Virus record (IMG/VR): IMGVR_UViG_3300045131_001062 | Coordinates: 1-63,890 of that record | DNA: 63,890 nucleotides | Source of the DNA: a virus | Reading direction: 5' to 3' (one strand) | In this document: positions 1 to 7,052 of the stretch, piece after piece | Position numbering within the stretch: the first letter of the stretch is position 1 | Layout of the letters: every line of letters begins with the position of its first letter | Notes under the pieces: model-generated | What the model was told of the DNA's origin: nothing | The model's input: only the letters and a program-made list of their open reading frames with translations | The model's database searches: none | Made by a program: the position numbers and the translations under genes

Positions 1-125
1 CGCGCACGCGCACGCGCACGCGCACGCGCACGCGCACGCGCACGCGCACGCGCACGCGCACGCGCACGCGCACGCGCACGCGCACGCGCACGCGCACGCG
101 CACGCGCACGCGCACGCGCACGCGC
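1..125. repeat. Left terminal (CGCGCA)n hexamer tract
   Basis: Twenty perfect CGCGCA units plus CGCGC run from the first base without any variant. The other end of the window has 21 units of the same hexamer in the same orientation and phase, so the two ends overlap exactly for 120 bases. Every step is pyrimidine-purine, which is the sequence type that favours Z-DNA. The tract may be a physical terminal repeat, or an unresolved microsatellite where the assembly of a circular molecule was cut. The true copy number cannot be known from this window. Confidence 0.97.
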
Positions 126-514
126 TATATAGAGCGTGCGTGCGCCCGCTCGCCGCGCCTGCGCCGCCGTTGCAAGTCTACGCTACCACGATGGCCCGTA
201 AAGGGCCTGCAATGGCCCTAGATCGCACGGGAGGCGGGCGGGGTGGATGTTTGTATGATTCACTATATCCGATGCGTCCTAGCCCTATCCTGGCCCTTTC
301 TAGGGCCTATGTCCCGTAAAACGTTTCTTTGCCACATAGGACGCATCGCACCCCGTACCCTGCTAGGTTGTATAGGCTAGCCCGTTCTGAGCCCGCCTGC
401 GTGAATGGCATAGTTCATGCTGTATCCGTCAATTCTTGACGCATCGTAGCATAGACTATGCCAATCCATGCTAAAAATGCGTCTTTTTATTTTTCAAAAT
501 GTTCGCTGGAATGC
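126..514. other. Non-coding left-end leader with repeated GACGCATCG motif
   Basis: No convincing gene lies here. The stretch holds a perfect 12-bp inverted repeat (270-281 and 337-348), whose arm contains GACGCATCG. The same 9-mer recurs at 439-447, giving three copies in 180 bp. Between the arms are several GGGCC-containing motifs, including CTAGGGCC-like ones. Positions 466-514 match a stretch upstream of the second early promoter near 48 kb (both contain TCCATGCTAAAA followed by a TGCG). The region may hold operator, packaging or replication sites. Confidence 0.6.
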
Positions 515-542
515 TTGACATGGAGTGTCTGTATCCTATAGA
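515..542 (+). promoter_or_regulatory. Early sigma70-like promoter
   Basis: TTGACA at 515-520 and TATAGA at 537-542 are separated by 16 bp, an almost consensus bacterial promoter. It lies about 50 bp before the first gene of the left operon. Its upstream flank resembles that of the promoter at 48069-48097, suggesting both are served by the host polymerase early in infection. Confidence 0.75.
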
Positions 543-595
543 GTTGGTGACAGTTGACAACAACGGACGCAACGGACGCAACGGAGGGCAATTAA

Positions 596-805
596 ATGCA
601 AACCATCGGACAGGCGATAGACAAAGCAATGCTAGACTTGGCAAGGCGCACGCAAAGCAAGATACAAGCCGCACAAGAGACTATGACAGAAAACTCCGAT
701 CCGCGCATCTATTGCGAGACTATGCTTTCTCTGCTAATGCCATACCACCGCGCCGACCGCAGCACGGCCCGTCTACTCAATAACCTATTCAACACCTTGC
801 GCTAA
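596..805 (+). CDS. Small hypothetical protein, 69 aa
   Basis: This is the first gene of the left operon. The ATG is preceded by GGAGG (583-587) at good spacing, which favours it over a longer frame starting at 499. The product is polar and probably helical (Gln, Arg and Leu rich), without signal peptide, membrane segment or recognisable domain. A short gap separates it from the next gene, and all four genes to 2100 read in the same direction. Function unknown. Confidence 0.7.
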   Translation: MQTIGQAIDKAMLDLARRTQSKIQAAQETMTENSDPRIYCETMLSLLMPYHRADRSTARLLNNLFNTLR

Positions 806-813
806 AGGATACT

Positions 814-1122
814 ATGCCTAATTGCTTCCAACTAATTAGCAAGGCCACCGGGGAGCCTACCGCGTTTGCCGAAATTGACGTTGCGCTGTGCGCGTTGCTT
901 GGCGCACCAGTGGACCCCGTGAATTATGTTTTGGGCTGGTATGACACTATCGGCTTTCGTTGCGCGTTGGGTGATAGCTTCGATACGATGCGCGAAGAGT
1001 TTGCCGACAACCGCGACAACCCACAATACAAGCCGCTTTTCTGGTCGCGTATGCTTCAATGCGTGGACTATCTCGACGCGCACTATACAACTAGTGCGTG
1101 GGCTGAAATTGGGAAACGCTAA
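814..1122 (+). CDS. Hypothetical protein, 102 aa
   Basis: The start is supported by AAAGGA just upstream. The protein is soluble and acidic-neutral with many aromatic residues (for example VLGWYDTIGF near residue 40), suggesting a compact fold. I recognise no family. It sits between two other small early genes and ends one base before the next ATG. Confidence 0.75.
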   Translation: MPNCFQLISKATGEPTAFAEIDVALCALLGAPVDPVNYVLGWYDTIGFRCALGDSFDTMREEFADNRDNPQYKPLFWSRMLQCVDYLDAHYTTSAWAEIGKR

Positions 1123-1123
1123 C

Positions 1124-1240
1124 ATGACCACTAACAAAATAACATGGAGACTGCTAGCGGCTATTGGGCTCGCTACCCTCATTAGTGCAATTGAATTAAT
1201 TAGTTTGAGTCTGTATGTCAGTGTCAAATGGAGTGAATAG
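1124..1240 (+). CDS. Single-span membrane miniprotein, 38 aa
   Basis: A very short frame starts one base after the previous stop and ends two bases before the next gene, so it fills the gap exactly. The product has one hydrophobic stretch (about residues 9-34, LLAAIGLATLISAIELISL) flanked by a basic N-terminus, indicating an inner-membrane miniprotein. Small membrane proteins in early phage operons often modify the host envelope, but no specific role can be assigned. Confidence 0.6.
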   Translation: MTTNKITWRLLAAIGLATLISAIELISLSLYVSVKWSE

Positions 1241-1242
1241 CA

Positions 1243-2100
1243 ATGTACTCATTCAACAACAACCCCCGCCAACCGCAACCCGAAGTCGTTATCGGTATGG
1301 CAATTAGCATCGCAATGAAAGGATATCCTGCCGGTAATGCCATTGTCACGGCAGAGGGTGAGTCCGCGCCTATTGACTATACGGAACTGGCCCGGTACAT
1401 CCCTGCCAAATTCAAAGGCGTGGATGGAAAGAAAGAATGGACGCGAGAAGCCGCAATTACGCAAGTCCGCGCCAAGTATGGCGAGGCAAGCTATCCGGTA
1501 GTGTCGGATGGTCGCCACCGTGCGGCAGGCTCTATGGTAGCGTGCGCGTGCTTTGGCGTAGATACGGAATGGCCTAGCGTGGCCATTAGCGCGAAGGAAG
1601 GGGAAGTACTGGCGCACACGGGCAACCTCTCAAGTGAGATGATGGCGCGGCTGCGGCGTGACGAGCAATTGACGGCGGTGGCGGAGTGCATCCGGTTGCG
1701 GTACTACCGGAAACAAAGTGATGTGCCCGCGACCTCCTACGGCAAGCGTCAAACGTTGTGGGCGCGTGGGTACTTGCTCCGTCAAGTTGGGGCGGGTGAG
1801 GGTGGCGAATTAATCAAGCTCATCCTCGCCACATCCAATGAGGACTGTCGCAAAATTAGCAAGGCGGACCCGGACCACCGTATTGCGATGCTACGCAAGG
1901 CGGCCAAGGGCGCGGGGAACGCGGAAAAGGTGATGAGCGGAAAAGACTTGCGCGAGTTCCGCGCCTTGCTAGACAAGCGGGAAGGAATTAGCATGGACCT
2001 TTTGAACGTGCTTGACGCTATCATCGGGGATGACCGTGCTTCGCTTGAAGAGGCTTTCGGCATGGAGCCAAGCGAGGGTAGCGAGGGCGACGAGGAATAA
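1243..2100 (+). CDS. ParB-like protein 1 (DGRHR motif), 285 aa
   Basis: The N-terminal half carries VVSDGRHRAAG (residues 87-97), the characteristic ParB/sulfiredoxin-fold motif. It is preceded by a region that could be the first strand and helix of that fold. The C-terminal half is basic and helical and ends in an acidic Glu-rich tail. It is the last and largest gene of the early left operon and is followed by a strong terminator. ParB-fold proteins in phages serve as DNA-binding partition, nuclease or regulatory proteins; which applies here is unknown. It is one of three such proteins in the window and is not obviously a recent duplicate of the other two. Confidence 0.65.
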   Translation: MYSFNNNPRQPQPEVVIGMAISIAMKGYPAGNAIVTAEGESAPIDYTELARYIPAKFKGVDGKKEWTREAAITQVRAKYGEASYPVVSDGRHRAAGSMVACACFGVDTEWPSVAISAKEGEVLAHTGNLSSEMMARLRRDEQLTAVAECIRLRYYRKQSDVPATSYGKRQTLWARGYLLRQVGAGEGGELIKLILATSNEDCRKISKADPDHRIAMLRKAAKGAGNAEKVMSGKDLREFRALLDKREGISMDLLNVLDAIIGDDRASLEEAFGMEPSEGSEGDEE

Positions 2101-2117
2101 TTAGGCGCACACGCCTT

Positions 2118-2154
2118 AACCCCCATCCGGCGTGGGCCGGGTGGGGGTTTTTTT
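2118..2154 (+). terminator. Rho-independent terminator of the left early operon
   Basis: A 12-bp GC-rich stem (2120-2131 pairing with 2136-2147, with one G-T pair) has a four-base loop and is followed by seven or more T residues. It starts 18 bp after the ParB-like gene and marks the end of the left operon. Confidence 0.93.
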
Positions 2155-2244
2155 GTGCCGTGAACCCAGAGGGCCGCTGGCCTGGCCTGCCGTACCGACC
2201 CCACACGCATCCCGGATTTTTTAAAACGAAGGCCAGATACCACA

Positions 2245-2296
2245 GACCTAAGAAGTCAATAACATGGAATACCCCACGACCCAAGAAGTCAATAAC
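2245..2296. repeat. Two 19-bp direct repeats, 33 bp apart
   Basis: GACCTAAGAAGTCAATAAC at 2245-2263 recurs at 2278-2296 with one difference (T to C). The 33-bp period is about three helical turns. Related GACCTAAGAAG sequences occur near the right end (63607). A second, shorter pair, CCAGATAATCA at 2410 and 2427, lies just before the promoter element. The whole stretch 2155-2532 contains no convincing gene and looks like a control region for the virion unit. Confidence 0.8.
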
Positions 2297-2440
2297 GCGT
2301 AATAGAGGACAGACTATGCAAGAATTGGGGCGAAAGATCATATATCTAATAAGACAGAATTGGCATCTTAGGTCATGGGTGTGGGATGCAGTAAATCAGA
2401 AGCAGGATTCCAGATAATCAAACCAACCAGATAATCATAA

Positions 2441-2470
2441 TTCACAATTTACAGGGACAGCTTGTATAAG
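2441..2470 (+). promoter_or_regulatory. Conserved 30-bp promoter element, virion unit
   Basis: The sequence begins TTCACAATTTACA and ends CAGCTTGTATAAG. It matches the element at 34102-34131 at 28 of 30 positions and also occurs inverted at 33978-34007. Read as a promoter it has TTCACA, an 18-bp spacer and TATAAG. The whole spacer is conserved, which suggests recognition beyond a normal -35/-10 pair. It precedes the long rightward virion gene unit. Confidence 0.75.
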
Positions 2471-2532
2471 ATCGTAGTGTAGCCAAAATGATTTAATCAT
2501 CGGTAGGATAATACAGAATCGGGACCCAAGTC

Positions 2533-3066
2533 ATGGACGGATTAATCGTAGCAAAAGAGGATTCGCCGACGCGCTGCCAGAGTGTGAGCAGCCGGCGTCA
2601 GTGTATCTATGAATCCGTCGCGGGTGGAACGGTCTGCTTGGCGCATGGCGGCGTACTGATTCAAAAGGCACAGGAACGTCAGGTCGTGCGTCAGTATCAA
2701 TTACGATTGTTCCAATCCCGCCTCAACGAAAAGGCCGATAGTCCGGGCCTAAAGACATTGCGGGACGAAATCGGGATTCTGCGGATCGTGCTTGAGGAAC
2801 TGCTCAACAAGTGCGAATTGCCCGTGGACATCATCATCCACGCCGGACGCATTGAATCACTGGCCCTCAAGATTGAAAAGCTCGTTTCCTCCTGTCACGC
2901 GATTGAAAAATCCAGTGGTAAGCTGCTGGATAAGAGCGCAATCCTCCAATTTGCGTCGGAGGTCGTTGACATCCTTAGCACTCACCTGTCAGACCTCCCG
3001 AACGGTAAGGACCTTCTCGAAACGATTAGTGGCGAAATCATCGCAGCAATTGATAAGAAAGAATAA
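2533..3066 (+). CDS. Cys/His-containing protein, possible small terminase, 177 aa
   Basis: This is the first gene of the virion unit. The N-terminus has a putative zinc-binding pattern (RCQ, RRQC, VCLAHGG within residues 14-41), followed by a helical, coiled-coil-like region and a C-terminal helical segment. Position, size and architecture recall proteins encoded ahead of large terminases in some phages, so a small-terminase or packaging role is possible. The large terminase, however, is more than 4 kb downstream. No decisive motif is seen. Confidence 0.75.
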   Translation: MDGLIVAKEDSPTRCQSVSSRRQCIYESVAGGTVCLAHGGVLIQKAQERQVVRQYQLRLFQSRLNEKADSPGLKTLRDEIGILRIVLEELLNKCELPVDIIIHAGRIESLALKIEKLVSSCHAIEKSSGKLLDKSAILQFASEVVDILSTHLSDLPNGKDLLETISGEIIAAIDKKE

Positions 3067-3093
3067 AGCCGCGTAGCGGCAAAGAGGAAAGCC

Positions 3094-3363
3094 ATGGCCT
3101 TCGAAAAAATCACAGTTAGCACAGTGGTGAAGAGTCTGAGTGCGGCAAAGTACGGGACGCGTCTCGTTACTGGCGCACTGATTACTTGTGAAACGGCCGC
3201 TGTCCGAATCATGACGGACGGTTCCACGCCAGACGCCACGACCGGACTTCTTATGGCGGCGGGTGCCACACTCACAATCGACCGTAAGAGTAGCCTTGTC
3301 GGATTCCGTGCAATCCGAGCCACTGGCTCCGACGGTGTGTTGCAAGTGGCTTATTTTCAATAA
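3094..3363 (+). CDS. Small probable structural protein, 89 aa
   Basis: A good AGGAAA ribosome site precedes the ATG. The protein is Thr/Ala/Val rich with alternating polar and hydrophobic residues and few charges, the look of a small beta-sandwich. It ends in an aromatic YFQ. Such small proteins are common in phage head modules as decoration or fibre-related proteins. No family was recognised. Confidence 0.75.
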   Translation: MAFEKITVSTVVKSLSAAKYGTRLVTGALITCETAAVRIMTDGSTPDATTGLLMAAGATLTIDRKSSLVGFRAIRATGSDGVLQVAYFQ

Positions 3364-3382
3364 TCATCACCAAAAGGGCACA

Positions 3383-4297
3383 ATGAAAAAGATTCTACCA
3401 ATCCTCTTACTACTGGCCGGCACAGTAATGGCCGATTCAATGACGCCCGCAATCCCATCTGCGACGGATGTGGAAATGGGCGTGTCGGCATATACGCAGT
3501 CCATGAATACAGCGTACCAACTGGCTGGTGACACCAACAACTGGAACGCCCTCACAAATTTCTACCCGGAGGCTGTGCTGTCTGGGTCCCATACCAATAT
3601 TCCAACTAGCGAGGCAGTGGAACAAGCGTCCTACCCGCGTCAGATATTCTACGGGATCGCGCAGGTCGAACCGGAGCGGGACCTGCGGTTTGCCGAAACT
3701 CCGTGCATCGTCCCGTTCACCGTAGATTATGATGTGAACTCTGGCTGGGTGGAAGATGCCAACGAAACTAATTACGTCGTCGCCGGTGAGCAGAACGGTC
3801 ATTGGCTGAGAGTCTCGCACAACATCATGGTCAGTAGTGGTGGTGGTGAGACTTTCACGGCATCTCAGTCGTGGATGTACCGCGACTACGGTGACGAAAT
3901 ACATCATCAGTGGTACGGGCTGCGTACAGTACCAGAAGGTGAGTTTGCTCTCCGCAGCGAGGTCGTCTATCAGGCGGCGCAGTCGGATCGCATTCTGGTC
4001 ATGGTTGATATAGTGCCGGCTCTTGGAAATTTGTTGGATGGCGTTAAGCTAACTACTGGCGACTACTCCGACGGCACGTACTTCATGATCGAAGACTTGG
4101 GACCAGACTATCGTAGAACTACTACATCCACTACAACGACCACGACCACAAGCTCGACGACCACGACCACCAGCTCGACGACCACAAGCTCGACGACCAC
4201 AAGCTCGACGACCACAAGCTCGACCACGACCACTACCACTACTTCCTCTTCGACCACTACCACTACGAGTACGACAAGCACGACTACCACGATATAA
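3383..4297 (+). CDS. Secreted protein with Thr/Ser low-complexity tail, 304 aa
   Basis: The start at 3383 has AAAAGGG upstream and gives a textbook signal peptide (MKKILPILLLLAGTVMA, cleavage before DS); a longer upstream frame would hide it. Residues about 18-245 form a mixed alpha-beta, aromatic-rich domain of unknown fold. The last about 60 residues are almost only Thr and Ser. Signal peptides are unusual in phage virion units, so the product is probably exported by the host and acts in the periplasm or at the surface. The mucin-like tail could be a linker, spacer or glycosylation target. Function unknown. Confidence 0.85.
   Translation: MKKILPILLLLAGTVMADSMTPAIPSATDVEMGVSAYTQSMNTAYQLAGDTNNWNALTNFYPEAVLSGSHTNIPTSEAVEQASYPRQIFYGIAQVEPERDLRFAETPCIVPFTVDYDVNSGWVEDANETNYVVAGEQNGHWLRVSHNIMVSSGGGETFTASQSWMYRDYGDEIHHQWYGLRTVPEGEFALRSEVVYQAAQSDRILVMVDIVPALGNLLDGVKLTTGDYSDGTYFMIEDLGPDYRRTTTSTTTTTTTSSTTTTTSSTTTSSTTTSSTTTSSTTTTTTTSSSTTTTTSTTSTTTTI
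4118..4294 (+). repeat. Microsatellite-like Thr/Ser codon repeat
   Basis: The 3' end of the secreted-protein gene is built from ACGACCAC-type codons interrupted by AGCTCG. Around 4170-4225 the unit ACGACCACAAGCTCG (15 bp) repeats nearly perfectly about four times. All units are in frame, so slippage would change tail length without breaking the gene. Confidence 0.85.
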
Positions 4298-4307
4298 GGA
4301 ATCATCT

Positions 4308-4682
4308 ATGCCAACTCCTGCTGTATTCGGTGGTCCCGATGGCAACAAGCTCCTGCCGCCCGAGGGCATGGATGACATCAAAATCGACGCACTCAATGTG
4401 GAGGCAGGCCTTGATGTAAAGCAGGGCATCAAGACGGACACGCTCACGGTTGGTGGCGTTCCAATCCTTCCGCCCACTCCTGATCCGACAATCGCGAAGT
4501 TCGGTGGAGAGTCTGGCAACGAATTGATGGCTCCCGGCGGCAGCCCTGATGGGGATATCAAGATTCGTCGCCTGAACGTGACCGAGGGACTCGACGTACG
4601 GCAGGACATTCTGACGGACGGGATTATCTTGTGTGGCAAGAAGATGGTCGTCGGCGATGATGGCATCGTTCGTGCCCAGTAA
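4308..4682 (+). CDS. Internally duplicated small structural protein, 124 aa
   Basis: The protein consists of two similar halves. FGGPDGNKLLPP followed by DIKIDALNVEAGLDVKQ (about residues 7-40) corresponds to FGGESGNELMAP followed by DIKIRRLNVTEGLDVRQ (about 65-100). Repeats of this kind, rich in Gly and short beta strands, occur in trimeric fibre or head-fibre proteins. It follows the secreted protein at 11 bp and probably belongs to the same structural accessory group. Exact role unknown. Confidence 0.75.
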   Translation: MPTPAVFGGPDGNKLLPPEGMDDIKIDALNVEAGLDVKQGIKTDTLTVGGVPILPPTPDPTIAKFGGESGNELMAPGGSPDGDIKIRRLNVTEGLDVRQDILTDGIILCGKKMVVGDDGIVRAQ

Positions 4683-4695
4683 TCGAGGATTAATC

Positions 4696-5031
4696 ATGAG
4701 TAATGACCCGACCGAACCAGTTCAGCAAGGCGACATAACTCGTGCCGTGGATGTTGAACGTCGTCGGGTCATGGTAGATTTCTCGGAATTGAAAGAACTC
4801 CAACAAATAACGATCAAGCAGAACGCCCGCCAGCTGTGGATTATCCTGATGGCCGTCGTTGTCGCCACTACCTTCATAGCCACACGTGAGTCGGAGTGGA
4901 AGTGGTTCAAGAAGAATACCGTCAAGGTCAATGAGTTCACTAGTTGGTGCACGCGTACCGAGAAGATTAATCGCGTTAGTGGGAACAACTGGGAAGCGGC
5001 CACCTTCGTACAAAGTAAGGACCAAGAATGA
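4696..5031 (+). CDS. Single-span membrane protein, 111 aa
   Basis: A polar N-terminal helix of about 45 residues precedes one transmembrane segment (LWIILMAVVVATTFIA, about residues 47-62) and a charged C-terminal part. The palindrome GATTAATC directly abuts the ATG, with GAGG just before it. The gene overlaps the next one by four bases (ATGA). Lying at the head of the lysis cluster, it could be a second holin or antiholin-like protein, but topology alone is weak evidence. Confidence 0.75.
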   Translation: MSNDPTEPVQQGDITRAVDVERRRVMVDFSELKELQQITIKQNARQLWIILMAVVVATTFIATRESEWKWFKKNTVKVNEFTSWCTRTEKINRVSGNNWEAATFVQSKDQE

Positions 5032-5993
5032 AGAAGATTTTAACAATCGCCCTATTTGCCTTGGCTGTTAACGCACAGGCGTCCTCGTCGTGGATCAAGC
5101 CCGATGCGCCTAAGGTGACCAAGGCTGTACTAGCACAGCAGCCGCGTGACATTGTTGGTCTCGGAATCAGCTACAATTGGCCGCAGAAGAACTACGCTCT
5201 GCTTACAGAAGAGCTTGCTAAGGCTGGGTGTAATGCGACAGATATCGAGTACATGGGCCTTACGGTATCGACGCAGCACGGCTACAGGAAGGGCGGCGCT
5301 GACGCCCTTAAGAATGATTATCTCAAACTTCTGACGGAATGTCGCAAGCGCAACATCACGCTGATTGTCAGCATAGTTAATGACAACATGCACCAGAAGA
5401 AGTGGCTCCAGTCTGGAGTCCACGACCTTGCCCACTGGCCGCAGGAGTGCGAGCGCGCCGCACAGATTGTTATGGAAGCAGGTCCCGCTAACGTGTGGGT
5501 GCAAGTAATCGCTGAAACGCAGACAAGTCAGGGTCGTGCATACCAGTCTCGTTGGCTGCCCAAGTTCAAAGCTGCCGGATTCAAGACCGTCTATAACGAT
5601 GGCTCGCGGCCCGGTGGCAATGATGGAGCGTGGACACGCGCCTACCACTCCTGCAAGCTGTCGGACCTTGGTAATGGTTCTAACATCTTGCTGATTCCTG
5701 ACTGCGGCACAGCGATTGATCAGTACACTGATATGGGAATCCCTTTCGAGGAACTTACCGATGAGATTATTGAAACACTGACGGCGGAAGATCTGTTCAT
5801 GCCTGAATATCCCAGTCCTAACACCACCGCGGGCAACTTCAATACTGGCAAGGTCGTGAATCCGGCAGTGGCCGCTAGTTTCGTTCGGCGTGGCCGCGCA
5901 AAGGGTAATGGCGTGTGCATCTACACGGGCACTGGTATTGAAAGCGTCGAAGCGCAGATTCCTGCAATCAAAGCAATCGGGGCGGCTAAGTAA
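5028..5993 (+). CDS. Secreted TIM-barrel glycosidase-like protein, 321 aa
   Basis: A clear signal peptide (MKKILTIALFALAVNAQA) opens the protein. The mature part reads like a (beta/alpha)8 barrel of the glycoside hydrolase type: GLGISYN near the first strand, a helix LLTECRKRN leading into ITLIVSIVND, and VWVQVIAETQ with a glutamate at a strand end that could be catalytic. It lies in the lysis cluster, so a secreted peptidoglycan- or polysaccharide-degrading enzyme (signal-dependent endolysin or depolymerase) is plausible. The family assignment is inferred from the pattern only. Confidence 0.7.
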   Translation: MKKILTIALFALAVNAQASSSWIKPDAPKVTKAVLAQQPRDIVGLGISYNWPQKNYALLTEELAKAGCNATDIEYMGLTVSTQHGYRKGGADALKNDYLKLLTECRKRNITLIVSIVNDNMHQKKWLQSGVHDLAHWPQECERAAQIVMEAGPANVWVQVIAETQTSQGRAYQSRWLPKFKAAGFKTVYNDGSRPGGNDGAWTRAYHSCKLSDLGNGSNILLIPDCGTAIDQYTDMGIPFEELTDEIIETLTAEDLFMPEYPSPNTTAGNFNTGKVVNPAVAASFVRRGRAKGNGVCIYTGTGIESVEAQIPAIKAIGAAK

Positions 5994-6009
5994 TCTTAAG
6001 TTAATCATC

Positions 6010-6645
6010 ATGCTCAAAGGCCAAACATATTGGGATACGAAGCATCCGTGGAAGCCGCTCATCTACCGTGGGCGTCCGCTTCCCGGTGCCGTTTCCATGC
6101 CCGGACAGGGTGTGGCCCTATATGAGTTGGACGTTCGCCGATTCATCTGGCCGGAAGATACTGTAATCACTAAGACGATTTTGGATAATCCGATACTGCA
6201 CAATGTACGGGCGAATAGTTGTGACAAGATCGCAAAGGCTGCCCTAGCTTTCGTTAGGGGTAAAGTTTCGTACGTTTCGGATAAGACGTTTGGTTCCCCT
6301 GAGTATTGGATGTTTCCTGTCGAGACACTGCGCCTCGGTAAGGGTGATTGCGAGGATGGAGCGATACTGCTTGTCACTCTGATTCGCAATCTCGGCTGCC
6401 CGGCTTGGAGAATACGTGTTGCTGCTGGTGATGTTCAGGGTGGCGGTCATGCGTGGGCGTCCTATTGCCGTGAGGAAGATGAACAGTGGGTTGCTCTTGA
6501 TTGGTGCTACTGGCCCACCGAAAATCCGGGACCGATCAATCAGGACAATCGCTATTTTCGGGGAGAGAAAGTGTGGTTCAGCTTCAATGACGAGTTCGCG
6601 TGGTCGGAATTACCTGACACGCAAATAGAGGGAAGGGTGAAATAA
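6010..6645 (+). CDS. Transglutaminase-like cysteine peptidase, 211 aa
   Basis: The catalytic triad pattern of the transglutaminase-like fold is visible: Cys114 in GKGDCEDGAILL, His147 in GGGHAWASY and Asp164 in WVALDWCYWP. No signal peptide is seen. Such domains cut or cross-link peptides and occur in bacterial cysteine peptidases and some phage lytic enzymes. It sits between the secreted barrel protein and the holin-like gene, overlapping the latter by one base, so a role in lysis or wall modification is likely. A virion maturation protease is an alternative. Confidence 0.75.
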   Translation: MLKGQTYWDTKHPWKPLIYRGRPLPGAVSMPGQGVALYELDVRRFIWPEDTVITKTILDNPILHNVRANSCDKIAKAALAFVRGKVSYVSDKTFGSPEYWMFPVETLRLGKGDCEDGAILLVTLIRNLGCPAWRIRVAAGDVQGGGHAWASYCREEDEQWVALDWCYWPTENPGPINQDNRYFRGEKVWFSFNDEFAWSELPDTQIEGRVK

Positions 6646-6851
6646 TGACTCCTATCAGCCAGAGTATGATTCGTAAGGCACTGACCACGGTCGGTGTCCT
6701 GATCGCCGCGCTGGGTTTGACGAGTAAGTATCCCCAGCTGGCCAATTGGGATGCGTTTGTCGAGAACGCTGTCGTGGTGATTGGTGCAATCATGTGGATC
6801 GCGTCCTTCATCATGAGTTTCCGCAAGGCCAAGAACGAAACCAAGGCGTAA
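6645..6851 (+). CDS. Holin-like protein, 68 aa
   Basis: Two hydrophobic stretches (about residues 13-24 and 42-58) and a short basic C-terminus (SFRKAKNETKA) fit a small class II-type holin. The ATG overlaps the previous stop (TAATG), implying translational coupling with the candidate lytic enzyme. The spanin pair follows directly, which supports a lysis role. Confidence 0.75.
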   Translation: MTPISQSMIRKALTTVGVLIAALGLTSKYPQLANWDAFVENAVVVIGAIMWIASFIMSFRKAKNETKA

Positions 6852-6866
6852 ATGACTGGGGACTAA

Positions 6867-7052
6867 ATGACCAGTTGGGGCACAGTTGTAAAGGAGCTTC
6901 TGGCTTTGCTGCCTATTGTGATTACTTGGCTACGTGAGCGCAGTATCGACAAGAAAGCAGCATTGCTGGAGGCATTGAATACACGCGAGCAAGGATGGAA
7001 GGATGGCGATGCGTCTAGTATTCTTAATTCTGTTCGCCGCAGCGGTTGTTAG
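6867..7052 (+). CDS. Inner-membrane spanin (i-spanin-like), 61 aa
   Basis: An N-terminal membrane anchor (about residues 6-21, TVVKELLALLPIVITW) is followed by a charged helical segment expected in the periplasm. It is short for an i-spanin, but its 3' end is overlapped in another frame by a lipoprotein gene, the classical Rz/Rz1 arrangement. The pair would fuse inner and outer membranes at the end of lysis in a Gram-negative host. Confidence 0.7.
   Translation: MTSWGTVVKELLALLPIVITWLRERSIDKKAALLEALNTREQGWKDGDASSILNSVRRSGC

Noticed and set aside
1-125. CRISPR-like array from regular hexamers
   Set aside because: There are no spacers, only a microsatellite.
499-783. 94-codon frame overlapping the first gene
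   Set aside because: It contains the promoter region, lacks a ribosome site and is in conflict with the well-supported frame at 596.
2160-2417. 85-codon frame downstream of the first terminator
   Set aside because: It lies in the repeat-rich control region, has a Pro/His/Arg-rich composition and no ribosome site.
4108-4305. Val-rich antisense frame over the Thr/Ser repeat
   Set aside because: It is only the reverse reading of the low-complexity codons.
5130-6062. 310-codon antisense frame over the secreted barrel gene
   Set aside because: The sense strand encodes a signal peptide and barrel pattern; the antisense frame shows none and crosses gene boundaries.
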